A stretch of 64,000 nt of DNA from Eunapius fragilis (GCA_963681505.1 OY811993.1:1304693-1368692), one strand, 5' to 3'. Positions 1 through 13,495 are shown, numbered from the stretch's first letter. Notes: a model not told the origin generated them from the sequence alone. Numbers and translations: made by a program.

Positions 1-530
1 CTCAGTAGCAAAATATTCTATTTAACCAGAAATAACTCTACGTACGGTGCACGTGCGCCTTAGAATTGCGCACTTCATTGCGACTTTTTCTACACACATC
101 CGCTACCGATTCTAGAATTTTTCAGATATCTGAGAAATAGGAGAGGTACTTGTAGATTGCTGTACACTTTATATGTGTTTATCCACCACTTGTTTGCAAC
201 ATCTTGGAAGGTGTTGGTACCAAAGAGCGTTTAATGCTTCTGACGGTTGTATGTGCCCCTGTTGCCTCTATCAAGAACAAACATATCTAGAAATGCCCCA
301 TACATTGGAGGACATTCACAAAAAAATTCCAAATTGAATTCTTTAACTTTTTAACATTTAGCGGAATTTTTTTGCTTTCCACTATAGAAATTTCAGTTTC
401 AGATTGTAATGGATTATGAAATTAAAATCAGGATAAGTTCTTTAATTACTGCGTAATTTTTGGGGGGGGGGGTCGATTAACTAAATATTAAACGAATTAA
501 CACTAAAAATTACGTCAACTATGTAGTTGT
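1..530. other. No gene seen (left edge)
   Basis: AT-rich sequence with no supported coding region. The only notable feature is a run of twelve G near 461-472. It ends directly at the perfect hairpin that starts at 531. Confidence 0.6.
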
Positions 531-632
531 CATCAAGACAAAGATACACACACCTGATCGAATATTATTTGTGAGAATATTGTAATTCTCACAAATAATA
601 TTCGATCAGGTGTGTGTATCTTTGTCTTGATG
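531..632. repeat. Perfect 48-bp inverted repeat (hairpin element)
   Basis: Positions 531-578 are the exact reverse complement of 585-632, separated by six bases. The arms begin CATCAAGACAAAG and end in GAGAAT. A perfect palindrome of this size is typical of a very small foldback MITE, or of a recent inverted duplication. No clear target duplication is visible at its edges, so the transposon reading is an inference. Confidence 0.85.
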
Positions 633-962
633 ATCGGCTAACTTTCGATGTTAGTGTGATTGAAATACTAACCCTGGTTAGCAAGAGCGAAGTAAGACAT
701 CACTTTTTATCTCAAATGGACCACGACATTAATACCTGCACATTACGGCAGTGGCCGGCGTATCCAGGATTTCAGCGAAGGGGGTGATTCAGGTCAGGTC
801 AGGTACGGGCAGCCCAGGTAAGATACATGGGGGGAGGGGGAGGGGGGGGCGGGGCGGGTTGCTCTCCGCTTCAGACCCAATACGAAAAGTGGGGGCCCTT
901 TAATTGTTTGGCCCAGGCCTACTCTGTTGACGTTATTACCGGTTACAATTTTGGCCGAGGGA
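633..962. other. No gene seen; G-rich stretch
   Basis: Non-coding. A G-rich tract near 829-860 could form a quadruplex. The sequence ends where the left arm of the large imperfect palindrome begins. Confidence 0.5.
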
Positions 963-2257
963 GGCTGGAACACATGTAACCCTTCCTAATTGTCGGTATC
1001 TGGCACATATATTTTAAACGCCCACCGTTTTTCATTTCATCTGCATGGCTGGCACACACACACACCCATGAACCAACACATACACACGTCTAACGTCACA
1101 CTTATACACACTCTTTCCACTTCTTTTCCCCTTGCTGTACACCCTGTAAATTGTTATGTGCTACATGGATTCACTCATAAGCTTTGTCTAGTTGAACTTT
1201 TTTTCTATGTCTTTTGGTTACAGTGCTTTTACTGGCCTACTATACAACTCTCTTTCTCAACTATTTGTATTCTGACTGATGTGCTTTTCACGTGTAACTG
1301 GATTGTGTGTTTTATGCATAGTGGTATGGGAGCATGGAGGCTATGGGGGCAAAGGCCCCAACAATTTTTTCAGAGGAAGGCCCCCCTCCCAACTCCTACT
1401 CCGATCGGTTCTATGTATTGGATTAATGTGTTGTATGTACTGGACGATTAGTTCCTGTCTCACAGTACCTGCCACATCATGACGTACCATGCCTCATGTC
1501 CCATATTCCATTACATACATCCATTTACACACTCACACACTCAGATATACACAACACTCACAACTACATGTATCCCATGCCAATCCCTATATATGCTGAA
1601 GCTCTGAGTGTGTACCATTGAGAGGTTTAAAAAGTCTTACTATTTATTACCATCCTTTGTTATACCAGGGCCCTGATCTTTATCTTTTGGGAAAAGCAGG
1701 AATAATGTTCCTGCTGGGCTTATATACAAAAGTAGGTCCAGTAAAGTCCCTCTTACAGAGTGGTAGATCTACAAGTAATATCACAATAGATAAATAGCAC
1801 AGATTCTTAGAAGGGGCCCATGTATAATGCTATACATACACACGCACACGCACACACATGCACATATACACACACACTCACACACACACACAAACCAGTG
1901 CTACTTAGGAATAGTGGTTCTGGTGGGTTTGACTGTCCGTTTGCAATGCCCAGATGCAAATCCACCCATGGAAGTCACCCATGGAATGTTGATTTACATG
2001 AGATGGTGGCAAATAGATAGGCTAATGCCTTTGTGTTTAGGACTCTGCAATTAATGAGACATACCGTCACAAACCCTCTGAGGATCACAGAACTTGGTGT
2101 CATATTTTACGTCTGTTTTTGAATCTGGTGCAGTGCTGCTCCCAAAAATGTTACAGGTGACTTACATAGGCTTTTGCATTTGGTCGTATGTGTAGCAAAC
2201 TTGACAGCCATCCTCATCAGGACCACTAATCCTAAGTAGCATTGAAATTTCCGTGTG

Positions 2258-2303
<46 letters not shown>

Positions 2304-2340
2304 TGTCTACGTAGCATTGGAATCTTTCTTTTGCAATTTA
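963..2340 (+). repeat. Left arm of large imperfect palindrome (repeat R1)
   Basis: This segment is the reverse complement of about 6820-8240, at roughly 95 percent identity by eye. Shared landmarks include CACATGTAACCCTTCC at the outer edge and the region around ACATACCGTCACAAACCC at 2060. Small ORFs inside it are mirrored in the other arm and look like chance. It contains a (GT)n tract at about 2254-2302 near its inner end. The spacer between the arms holds the foldback element at 3096-5587. Confidence 0.8.
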
Positions 2341-3006
2341 TTTTTGTGATGTGTTGACAAGCTACTTCTAGATCTGCTCACCTAGAGATGGAAGCCTTAC
2401 ATACAAGTAATAAAGACATTCTCTTTGAGAAAATTGATGGCATATAGGATTGGAAGGCAAAAGGAAGAAAACAAGGGTCTACTAAGGGGAAATGTAATAC
2501 GCACACAGTTGAACAACATAATGTCCTACAAATGTTCTAAATATAGGGCTATTACATATTTCCTCTATTGCCTGTCAATCCTATATACCAACTTTCTCAT
2601 TTATTACTTGTTCCATCAGTTGGCAATAACTAATTTAGAGTATTTTGAAATAAGACCATTAGTGGTGTTACACAGTTTAGGAGGGTATACTGTGTGGAGA
2701 TGGGGGGGGGGGTGTCTCCTGGATGGAATGGTAAAAAGGGGGAAGGAGATCCCTATGTAGAAGTGTGACATCTATGGAAGAGGGGGTGCCCTGATGTGGA
2801 GGAGCAAGGGGCACCTCCTGTGAAGTGGGTGGGGAATCCCATGTGAAAGAGGTGTCTATTGGTGGGGATGGAAGCCCTGATGTGGTGGAGCAAGTAGCAT
2901 GCATCCATTGGTGGCCTTGTACCAACATAAAGGGGCTACCATTGGTAGAGGTCCAAACACAGCTTGCTAAGCTTTTTCAAAGCTACCATTGTGTGTATGT
3001 GTGTGT

Positions 3007-3073
<67 letters not shown>

Positions 3074-3088
3074 TGTAGCATTCCTACT
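2341..3088. other. Spacer before foldback element; no gene seen
   Basis: Unique-looking sequence with a run of G near 2702-2711 and a (GT)n tract at about 2991-3071 that abuts the foldback insertion. ORFs here are short and translate the simple repeats. I see no splice-flanked exon. Confidence 0.5.
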
Positions 3089-3119
3089 TTCTTAGTACGG
3101 TGGCCCGGTAGGTCGCGGG

Positions 3120-3310
3120 TACGAGCAGCGGTTTGAGAGCAAAAATGAGTACGAGCAACGGTCTGAGAGCAAAATTGCGTACGGTCCGAGAGCAAAATTG
3201 CGTACGGTCTGAGAGCAAAATTGCGTACGGTCTGAGAGCAAAATTGCGTATGGTCCGAGAGCAAAAACGCGCAGGAGCTGAGAGCAAAAATGCGTACGAG
3301 CTGAGAGCAG
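3120..3310 (+). repeat. Subterminal 23-bp repeat array of foldback A (left)
   Basis: About eight imperfect units of the type GAGAGCAAAATTGCGTACG follow one another just inside the left end. The mirrored array lies at about 5330-5560. Arrays of short repeats next to transposon ends are commonly transposase binding sites; that role is an inference here. Confidence 0.75.
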
Positions 3311-3485
3311 TTGTTTACATTGGATTTAGGCATTACGCCATTTGTTTTTTTTTCTTTAAAAAAATGGCTTCCAGATGCATAGCTAGCGTCACCCGTTTGT
3401 AACTTTTCCAAGGGCTGTTAACATCCTGAGGCAGCGCAAGGCAGCTATTCTCGATCCCTGATTGCGCACCGGTGTGTAACTGTTT

Positions 3486-3602
<117 letters not shown>

Positions 3603-3667
3603 AATTCCTTTACATCGTGGTGTGTATCTCTTTATTTGTCATACACTGGCACTAAGTCGGCTGACTG

Positions 3668-3711
<44 letters not shown>

Positions 3712-4246
3712 TTTGTCTGCATCATGCATGTGTATGTTCTGGGCGTTAAAGAAGGAAATTTACTTTTAAATCATGCATACTTTTATTTATTGTTTTGTCC
3801 CACTTTTAATTGGGCCAAGGATCTTGTAACACTCAAGATTGAGATACTAGTAATCGGCTTCAACTGCCCAGAACTCTCTAAGTTGCTGACATGTTGTCCC
3901 TCTCTCTCTCATTGCGTTGTTGCAGCTTTGATTGCCTCCCTGTCATTCTCAGGCTTGGGCAGTGCTGTTAACAGTAGGCGGCGGCAGTGTTCAACACCAA
4001 GGTCTCCCTCTCCAATGCCATCTCTGCTCTGGACCCTCCCATTTCCCAGAGGGTCAAATGATAATGATATAAGCTTAACATTTCCACATCTTGTTGGAGT
4101 CTTCCTCCCCAGCCAACAGAGCTTACTTTCTGTCAGTAGCAGTTAGCTCCTCATGCTTCCTCTTGGCTACCGGTGGTCGCTTCCCCTGGTTTGGGTTTGT
4201 ACCTGGATTCCAATGAGTACCAGATGGCCATTGGTGGTGGCTTGAG

Positions 4247-4570
4247 TTGGATATCTATGTGCCAATACTGCTCTCAACCCTTTTGGTCACCAGAAGGGGA
4301 AGGGACCACCGGTAGCCAAGAGGAAGCATGAGGAGCTAACTGCTACCGACAGAAGGTAAGTTCTGTTGGAGACTCCAACAAGATGTGGAAATGTTGAGCT
4401 TATATCATTATCATTCCTGACAAGACCCTCTGGGGAATGGGAGAGTCCAGAGCAGACATGGCATTGGAGAGGGAGACCTTGGTGTTGAACATTGCCGTCG
4501 CCTACTGTTAACAGCACTGCCCAAGCCTGAGAATGACAGGGAGGCAATCCAAGCTGCAACAACGCAATGA
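4247..4570 (+). pseudogene. Gene fragment carried in foldback A (right-arm copy)
   Basis: Two protein-like segments are visible. The first contains KGKGPPVAKRKHEELTATDR and runs into a canonical donor GTAAGT at 4356. The second contains EHCRRLLLTALPKPENDR and ends at a TGA at 4568-4570. The mirrored copy lies in the left arm at about 3940-4190 on the minus strand. This looks like the 3' part of a host gene, with its intron, taken up by the transposon and duplicated by the foldback. I do not recognise the protein. The exact acceptor is not settled, and the frames of the two segments do not join cleanly at the obvious AG. Confidence 0.45.
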
Positions 4571-4766
4571 GAGAGAGGGACAACATGTCAGCAACTTAGA
4601 GAGTTCTGGGCAGTTGAAGCCGATTACTAGTATCTCAATCTTGAGTGTTACAAGATCCTTGGCCCAATTAATAGTGGGACAAAACAATAAATGAAAGTAT
4701 GCATGATTTAAAAGTAAATTTCCCTTCTTTAACGCCCAGAACATACACATGCATGATGCAGACAAA

Positions 4767-4864
<98 letters not shown>

Positions 4865-4999
4865 CAGTCAGCCGACTTAGTGCACAGTAAATAAGATAAG
4901 ACCACAGCTGTCCGTGCTTTTGGTAAATCTCCCAAGACTGCTCTTAACTGTACCAGTGTATGACAAATAAAGAGATACACATCACGATGTAAAGGAATT

Positions 5000-5053
<54 letters not shown>

Positions 5054-5077
5054 GCGCGCGCGCACACACACACACAC

Positions 5078-5124
<47 letters not shown>

Positions 5125-5329
5125 GCGCGCGCACGCGCACACACACACACACCAAACAGTTACACACCGGTGCGCAATCAGGGATCGAGAATAGCTGCCT
5201 TGCGCTGCCTCAGGATGTTAACAGCCCTTGGAAAAGTTACAAACGGGTGACGCTAGCGATGCATCTGGAAGCCATTTTTTAAAAGAAAAAAACAAATGGC
5301 GTAATGCCTAAATCCAATGTAAACAACTG

Positions 5330-5560
5330 CTCTCAGCTCGTACGCATTTTTGCTCTCAGCTCCTGCGCGTTTTTGCTCTCGGACCATACGCAATTTTGCT
5401 CTCAGACCGTACGCAATTTTGCTCTCAGACCGTACGCAATTTTGCTCTCGGACCGTACGCAATTTTGCTCTCGGACCGTACGCAATTTTGCTCTCGGACC
5501 GTACGCAATTTTGCTCTCAGACCGTTGCTCGTACTCATTTTTGCTCTCAAACCGCTGCTC
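5330..5560 (-). repeat. Subterminal 23-bp repeat array of foldback A (right)
   Basis: Mirror of the left array. It holds about nine units of the type CGTACGCAATTTTGCTCTC, ending close to the right terminus. One more unit appears here than on the left, so the arrays have changed copy number independently. Confidence 0.75.
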
Positions 5561-5587
5561 GTACCCGCGACCTACCGGGCCACCGTA

Positions 5588-5985
5588 TTCTTAGAGGATT
5601 TATTTTTTGTGCAAGCTACTTGTGGACAGATGGGAAGCCTTGCATAATGGTAGTGAATATTATTGCTTAGCCTATCTCAAAGATTTGGAAAGACTGGGCC
5701 ACTGTAGAGTTTATACAGAGAGCATTCACTGACATGGCTTCCATGGGTATACACGCAGTACTGAGTTGGTATTTACTTACACAACAGACATGTAGCTTCA
5801 GGACTACTATGCAGCTATATATACAAAAGCACCTTGATGGGGACATTGCAGTTGAGCACCCCCCCCCCCCCCCCCCCCCCCCCATCATTCCAACTCCTTC
5901 ATGACCACTATCAGCTGAAATAGAGGAGTCTTTAAAACCCTCCCAATTTGAGTACAGTGAATGGTATAGGGACATGTATAGTGGA
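5588..5985. other. Spacer after foldback element; poly-C tract
   Basis: No gene seen. A run of about 25 C lies at 5859-5883. The short ORFs crossing it are low-complexity. Confidence 0.6.
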
Positions 5986-5989
5986 GCCT

Positions 5990-6815
5990 CACGGGGGCCT
6001 CTGACAAACGTATTGTGACATTTGATCCACTGACACCAGTCCAATACATGCAACACACAGTCCAGTTGCATGTGTGAAATACATCCGCATAAGTGACATG
6101 GAGTCCTTTGGACATGACCATGTAGAGGAGGCCATGGGATATGAGCATACAGTGGAGGGCATGAGTCTGACAAGACATACTACCATTTTGTGCTGATACA
6201 ATTATGACCACTAAAGAAATAGAAGGTAATGTTACTTGCACATGTAGGACCAAACATAAAGAGAATGAATCTGAATATAAACATAACAAAAATAGTTGAG
6301 AAAGAGATACACCAGTGAAAGCACTGTAACTGAAAGATATAGAAAAAAAAGTTCAAATCGACAAAGCATATGAGTGAATCTATGTAGCACACCACATAAC
6401 AATTTACAGGGTTTACAGCAAGGAGAATAGAATAGTGTCTTATGGTGGAAAGAGTGTGAATAGTCATGACATGAGACGTGTGTATGTTCATGGGTGTGGT
6501 TCATGGGTGTGTGTGCCAGCCGTGCAGATGAAATGGTGGGTGTTATATGTGCCAGCAGAACGCATTAATAAGGAAGCATTACATGTGTTCCAGCCCGCAT
6601 GTGTCTATAACTCAACCACTCCTCTCCCATAGCCAAGCTGATACACCGGGCACTATATATCATGGCTCTGATGTACTGTTATAGGTTGTGAGCCTATAAA
6701 TGGCCACGCAATGAGTGGCACCCAAAGAGTATGACCGAATCGACAGGGACACGATTTCTACATGATGTTATGCGCGCGTATCGGTACTGGTAGTACGTAC
6801 CGTACAATCCTTGTC
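5990..6815 (-). repeat. Extra diverged copy of repeat R1 outer part
   Basis: This stretch matches 7880-8440 in the same orientation, with shared landmarks such as GGCCACGCAATGAGTGGCAC and GTATGACCGAATCGACAGGG. It also matches the reverse of 963-1320. It directly abuts the inner end of the right palindrome arm, so R1 is present as one inverted and two direct copies. The divergence is visibly higher than between the two palindrome arms. Confidence 0.7.
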
Positions 6816-6819
6816 AACA

Positions 6820-8240
6820 TATTAAATTGCACATCCTCCAAGAAAGAAAGGTTCCAATGCTACACACACAGAAACACTCACATTACACACACAAACACAC
6901 ACACATACACACACACACGCACACTGAAATTCCAATGCTACTTACAAGAAGAATTAGTGGTTCAGGTGAGGATGACTGTCAAGTTTGTTGCTACACATAT
7001 GATCAAATGCAAAAGCCTATGGAACTCACAGGTCTGTAACATGTTTGGAAGCAGCACTGCACCAGATCCAAAAACAGACGTAAAATATGACACCAAGTGC
7101 TGTGATCCTCAGAGGGTTTGTGACGGTATGTCTCATTAATTGCAGAGTCCTAAACACAAAGGCATTAGCCTATCTATTTGCCACCATCTCATGTAAATCA
7201 ACATTCCATGGGTGACTTCCATGGGTGGATTTGCATCTGGGCATTGCAAACTGACAGTCAAACCCACCAGAACCACTATTCCTAAGTAGCACTGGTTTGT
7301 GTGTGTGTGTGTGAGTGTGTGTGTATATGTGCATGTGTGTGCGTGTGCGTGTGTATGTATAGCATTATACATGGGCCCCTTCTAGGAATCTGTGCTATTT
7401 ATCTATTGTGATATTACTTGTAGATCTACCACTCTGTAAGAGGGACTTTACTGGACCTACTTTTGTATATAAGCCCAGCAGGAACATTATTCCTGCTTTT
7501 CCCAAAAGATAAAGATCAGGGCCCTGGTATAACAAAGGATGGTAATAAATAGTAAGACTTTTTAAACCTCTCAATGGTACACACTCAGAGCTTCAGCATA
7601 TATAGGGATTGGCATGGGATACATGTAGTTGTGAGTGTTGTGTATATCTGAGTGTGTGAGTGTGTAAATGGATGTATGTAATGGAATATGGGACATGAGG
7701 CATGGTACGTCATGATGTGGCAGGTACTGTGAGACAGGAACAAATCGTCCAGTACATACAACACATTAATCCAATACATAGAACCGATCGGAGTAGGAGT
7801 TGGGAGGGGGGCCTTCCTCTGAAAAAATTGTTGGGGCCTTTGCCCCCATAGCCTCCATGCTCACATACCACTATGCATAAAACACAATCCAGTTACACGT
7901 GAAAAGCACATCAGTCAGAATACAAATAGTTGAGAAAGAGAGTTGTATAGTAGGCCAGTAAAAGCACTGTAACCAAAAGACATAGAAAAAAAGTTCAACT
8001 AGACAAAGCTTATGAGTGAATCCATGTAGCACATAACAATTTACAGGGTGTACAGCAAGGGGAAAAGAAGTGGAAAGAGTGTGTATAAGTGTGACGTTAG
8101 ACGTGTGTATGTGTTGGTTCATGGGTGTGTGTGTGTGCCAGCCATGCAGATGAAATGAAAAACGGTGGGCGTTTAAAATATATGTGCCAGATCCCGACAA
8201 TTAGGAAGGGTTACATGTGTTCCAGCCTAGCTACGCTGCA
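6820..8240 (-). repeat. Right arm of large imperfect palindrome (repeat R1)
   Basis: Reverse complement of 963-2340. Unlike the left arm, the R1 sequence continues past 8240 to about 8440, which shows that the left copy is shortened at its outer end. No coding region is supported. Confidence 0.8.
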
Positions 8241-9849
8241 TGTGTCTTTAACTCGACCACGCCTCTCCCATAGCCTAGCTGATACACCGTGCACTATATA
8301 TGCTCTGACGTACAGGTTGTGAGCCTATGAATGGCCACGCAATGAGTGGCACCCAAAGAGTATGACCGAATCGACAGGGACACATAATGTTGTGCGCGCG
8401 CATCGGTACTGGTAATACGTACCGTGTTTTTTGTATGGTGACGGTAACTGAATCCCACACATTTCGATCGCTCAACGAATCTTGTCCATTATACAAGAGA
8501 ACCACTGACGTTTGTAAGAACGGTGGTACTTCAGTTCATAGATAGTATAGGAGAGGGATTGGAAACGGCGCACGTGAGCTATACATTTGTACGGAGACTT
8601 GAGCGTGCACTCCGTGAAGTTGCTAATTGGTTGTTAATTGGACTGTAAGAGCCTCTCCCCCTTTTCGAGTTTTTTAAACTGAGACATAAGTTGAAACTAA
8701 GAACAGTACCTGATAGATCTTGGTAAGTGCATTCCAAAAAGCTAACTTTTACGTTAATAGAGCTAATCGTACCGAAGTTTTTTCGATCGGCGGACGACAC
8801 ACGCAAATTGAGACTTACGGGTGCAGCTGTTTAGAAGAAGAAGGTAAATACTATACAGTAGTACAGTGTGATAGAGCTAACATAAATACGTGCCACAGGA
8901 TAGTTTTGGAGATAATATTTTCATTAATAGACGGGGAAAATGGCAAAAACCTGATTTTGACCTCCTCGTATACTTACGGGTGTAGTGGCTACACGCTTAC
9001 TACAGTCTATGAATTGCACTATGCTACGAATTGGATATACGATAGTGTATATTTTGCGGATATGTGAAAAATACACATGATATACACATGTGTGTACGCA
9101 AGGTATACCCATTGGTATATTTTGCGGATAGAACCAGAATCTCATGTCGTATATTTTGCGTATTCTCAAATTATCACGTGCGCTGATGATGGGTTCTTAA
9201 TTTGCGCCTTCCGCACACCAATTGTGTACTTCTACCGCATACTTTGCTCCGTTACATCAGTTGGATACGTCTTCCGAATTTGTTCATTGTATACTAGCTT
9301 GTATCCATTTGTGTATGTATGATCATATTAATATAGCTTTATATAATTTCAATCAATAAATAAAAACCGCAATAGCCAAAACATATACAATGCGTTTTAA
9401 AAACGTCCAAGTCTCTCGAACCATCCAGGCATGAACAGTTGGAGAAGTGGAAGAGTGGAGTAGCGGTCCTTCACATCGCTGTTGTAGGGGTGGTGCTTCA
9501 AGTTGCTTCGAGCATCCAGAGCGTCAATCGATTCACTTAGCCTATCAGAGCGCTATGACGTCGATGGACCACCGCTGTCCTCTTCGAAGGCTTAACCGCC
9601 ACCTTGCCTTTCTTCTTCTGTCAGCATACGACACCTTTTAGCAAAACCTACAGTAGGAAAAGAGCATCACGCGACATAGATAGGACTTACGCTGTTGAGT
9701 TGAATAGCCTTCAATTACTCTTAGTTCGCTTGTACCTAGTAAAAATATGGCTGAAGATAGCATTATGAAGACTCTACCTTTATGTGGCGGCAATAGCGTG
9801 AAGGTCTTCATCGAACTCTGCTATACAAAGTCGTGATTGCGTAAGAAAA

Positions 9850-10140
9850 AAGCGCAAAAATCTCTTACCCTTCATCACGCCGAACTGAAGTGCTGATGAT
9901 CTTCCTAAACCTTTCTGACTTCTACAATTCTGACCTATATTTCAATGGGGGCTTCCGCTATCTGCTTGCGATGCAATCCAGCTTCATCGATGTGTCTTAG
10001 TATATCAGCGACGACTTGCGGATGCAGCTATTCCATGGCCGGTGAACTTACCTGGAATCCAAGTTCACGAACACTGCGCTGTCCTGGCAATTTGCAAGGC
10101 GAGGCATCGTCAAAAAGTCTTGGCATAGTCAAAATCATAA
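9850..10140 (-). pseudogene. Degraded coding stretch inside the 6.1 kb element
   Basis: On the minus strand a short protein-like run (MPRLFDDASPCKLPGQRS) meets a good donor, GTAAGT, near 10044-10049. In the same frame beyond a stop there is a second run with DILRHIDEAGLHRKQIAEA, which resembles a helix-turn-helix. The stops show it is not intact. It may be a remnant of the element's own transposase or of a captured gene. I do not recognise it. Confidence 0.3.
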
Positions 10141-11001
10141 CAAAATTTACGAACTATGATGTACTTTTGGACTAACCTGACTTCCGTCATCCAGTTCTTT
10201 CTGGTGTGGCTGCCTGATATCCCTACAACCTCGATCGCCATTTTACTAATATGCTCCGCGTGGTAATACTTGGCGCCAAATTAATACTTGCAATTAATTA
10301 ATAAGTTAATAAACGTAGTCTACATTATGACATATGTCTTTTCAAACTTCACCAGGTATATCACGTACGTTTCAGCTGGGGCATGTGATAAGCACTAATA
10401 TTCACAGTAATCCACCTGGAACCTCTTCTGAGGAAACGCGTACCTAAACATTCTGGGTTTGCTTAGCTATTGTGTACAAGAAGCAGTATGATTAGCATGC
10501 ATCGTGTTATTTGTGTTTTGAATGGTAAGACGCTCGGTAGCCTGTCGACACTGTGAAGTGTATTCCAGTGTCACGTAACGTCATTGAGCAGCTCAGCTTT
10601 CCTATGGTACAAGGTGGGGGCGTGGCATAATAACAAATACTTCTCTCGCCGTCTACATGTATATTAGTTCCGTCAGATCACTCCTCAAAATGCTTTCCAT
10701 GCACCGTCCAATGTTTGTGAGCCAACGCAAGTACATGTATGTTGTATGCACCTGTACTAAGCTTGTACATGATCGACCCGCTAATAGTATAGGTAATAAT
10801 AACTGAACAAACATTAATGTGCATGCATTGCATATTATTACTATTTTCATGAATCCTACAACTACATCATATAGGATGCAAACCTTGAGGTGTTGCTGTA
10901 ACTTTGCCGGCATTAATTCCAAATTCGTTACATGCAAAATTGAAAAGAATTGAATGCACGCGTGTTCTTGATCTTATATGATTCAATCCGATGTGCCATG
11001 C

Positions 11002-11462
11002 GAGAGAGCTGTGATAATCGTCACCCAAGTAGAAAGTCATTCAGAACTGTTGCCCCTCATGTTTATGCATGCATATCACATGGTATAGGCATTGAAACAT
11101 GCTTGGTTGGGATGTTAATCAGGCATTCAGGTCTTACTCCTGGGCACCCGAGCCCCCTTTACTTGTGAGAGAGCTGTGATTATCGTCACCCATGTAGAAA
11201 GCCATTCAGAACTGTTGCCCCTATGTTTATACATACCTATTACATGATATAGCCATTGAAACATGATTGGTTGGGATGTTCATGTCTTATTAACCTGAGC
11301 CCCTACTATTGAGAGAGCTATGATATATATGACTCAAGTAGGAAGTCATATAAAACTGTTGCCCCTGTGTTTCTTCATACTTACCACATACAATAGGCAC
11401 TGCAGCATGTTCGGTACAGCCCTTATTCCTGGGAACCAGAGCCCCCTTCCTTTTCTTTGTTA
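11002..11462 (+). repeat. Three tandem units of about 145-165 bp
   Basis: Units start at 11002, 11167 and 11311 with GAGAGAGCTGTGAT or a close variant. They share AACTGTTGCCCCT and end with an AGCCCC-rich segment. Divergence between units is substantial, so the array is old compared with the satellite that follows. Confidence 0.8.
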
Positions 11463-11903
11463 GCTGGCACCAGAACATGCATGAACTATGATCCTATCTG
11501 TACGTGCACTGGAGAGCAAAGTTCACTCGTGCCGTCATGATGTATATGTTCGTTCAAATAGCACTTCATACCCACTTGGGAGAATCACTCGTGTTAAAAC
11601 TGGTCATCAAATCACCCCAGGCAAGTTCCAAATCAATGAGTCATGATCCTCATCATTTAAAAGCAAAATGTTACATGTACAAAGAAAAGCATCAGTAAAT
11701 GTCCTTTAACTCTTTAAGGCCCTAAGTAGAGCTTGCTGCTGAGGACAACAGTTTGGCCGCCTGCAGAAATAAGATCCGGAATGCATGTGCGAGAGTAAGT
11801 GTACATGGGTGAATGGACACGTACATGTACATGTATAGACACACCTCTTCATAACGCACACATGGACCATATATCTCATCATTAAGTACACTCAATCACT
11901 AAT

Positions 11904-13495
11904 ACCTGATGAGGCCACGCCCGTAAAGGTCACACACCTCCCTGGAGGCCAGTATGTGTGTTACATCTGCTGATTTTAAAGCTCACAGGACATGTAACAC
12001 CACAGCTACTCTAAAGAATGCACAAGTCAAAACGTCACTACACGCATTAAATATTAGCATTTATCCGTTTACCTGATGAGGCCACGCCCATGAAGGTGAC
12101 AAACCTCCCAAGAGGCCAGTATGTGTGTTACACCTGCTCAGTTTGAAGCTCTCAGGACATGTAACACCACAGCTACTCTAAAGAATGCACAAGTCAAAAC
12201 GTCACTACACGCATTAAATATTAGCATTTATCCGTTTACCTGATGAGGCCACGCCCATGAAGGTGACAAACCTCCCAAGAGGCCAGTATGTGTGTTACAC
12301 CTGCTCAGTTTGAAGCTCTCAGGACATGTAACACCACAGCTACTCTAAAGAATGCACAAGTCAAAACGTCACTACACGCATTAAATATTAGCATTTATCC
12401 GTTTACCTGATGAGGCCACGCCCATGAAGGTAACATGCCTCCCAAGAGGCCAGTATGTGTGTTACACCTGCTCAGTTTGAAGCTCTCAGGACATGTAACA
12501 CCACAGCTACTCTAAAGAATGCACAAGTCAAAACGTCACTACACGCATTAAATATTAGCATTTATCGGTTTACCTGATGAGGCCACGCCCATGAAGGTGA
12601 CAAACCTCCCAAGAGGCCAGTATGTGTGTTACACCTGCTCACTTTAAAGCTCACAGGACATGTAACACCACAGCTACTCTAAAGAATGCACAAGTCAAAA
12701 CGTCACTACACGCATTAAATATTAGCATTTATCCGTTTACCTGATGAGGCCACGCCCATGAAGGTGACAAACCTCCCAAGAGGCCAGTATGTGTGTTACA
12801 CCTGCTCAGTTTGAAGCTCTTAGGACATGTAACACCACAGCTACTCTAAAGAATGCACAAGTCAAAACGTCACTACACGCATTAAATATTAGCATTTATC
12901 CGTTTACCTGATGAGGCCACGCCCATGAAGGTAACATGCCTCCCAAGAGGCCAGTATGTGTGTTACACCTGCTCAGTTTGAAGCTCTCAGGACATGTAAC
13001 ACCACAGCTACTCTAAAGAATGCACAAGTCAAAACGTCACTACACGCATTAAATATTAGCATTTATCGGTTTACCTGATGAGGCCACGCCCATGAAGGTG
13101 ACAAACCTCCCAAGAGGCCAGTATGTGTGTTACATCTGCTCAGTTTGAAGCTCTCAGGACATGTAACACCACAGCTACTCTAAAGAATGCACAAGTCAAA
13201 ACGTCACTACACGCATTAAATATTAGCATTTATCGGTTTACCTGATGAGGCCACGCCCATGAAGGTAACATGCCTCCCAAGAGGCCAGTATGTGTGTTAC
13301 ACCTGCTCAGTTTGAAGCTCTCAGGACATGTAACACCACAGCTACTCTAAAGAATGCACAAGTCAAAACGTCACTACACGCATTAAATATTAGGTTTACC
13401 TGATGAGGCCACGCCCATGAAGGTGACAAACCTCCCAAGAGGCCAATATGTGTGTTACACCTGCTCAGTTTGAAGCTCACAGGACATGTAACATT
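11904..13495 (+). repeat. 167-bp satellite array, about 9.5 copies
   Basis: Units begin with ACCTGATGAGGCCACGCCC at 11904, 12071, 12238, 12405, 12572, 12739, 12906, 13073, 13240 and near 13397. The period is 167 bp and copies are nearly identical except for the first and last. A secondary pattern appears: variants with AAGGTAACATGCC and with AAGGTGACAAACC recur every few units, pointing to recent multi-unit duplication. There is no coding capacity. Confidence 0.95.

Noticed and set aside
11904-13495. Regularly spaced repeats resembling a CRISPR array
   Set aside because: The 167-bp units are contiguous and nearly identical along their full length. There are no unique spacers, and the context is eukaryotic.
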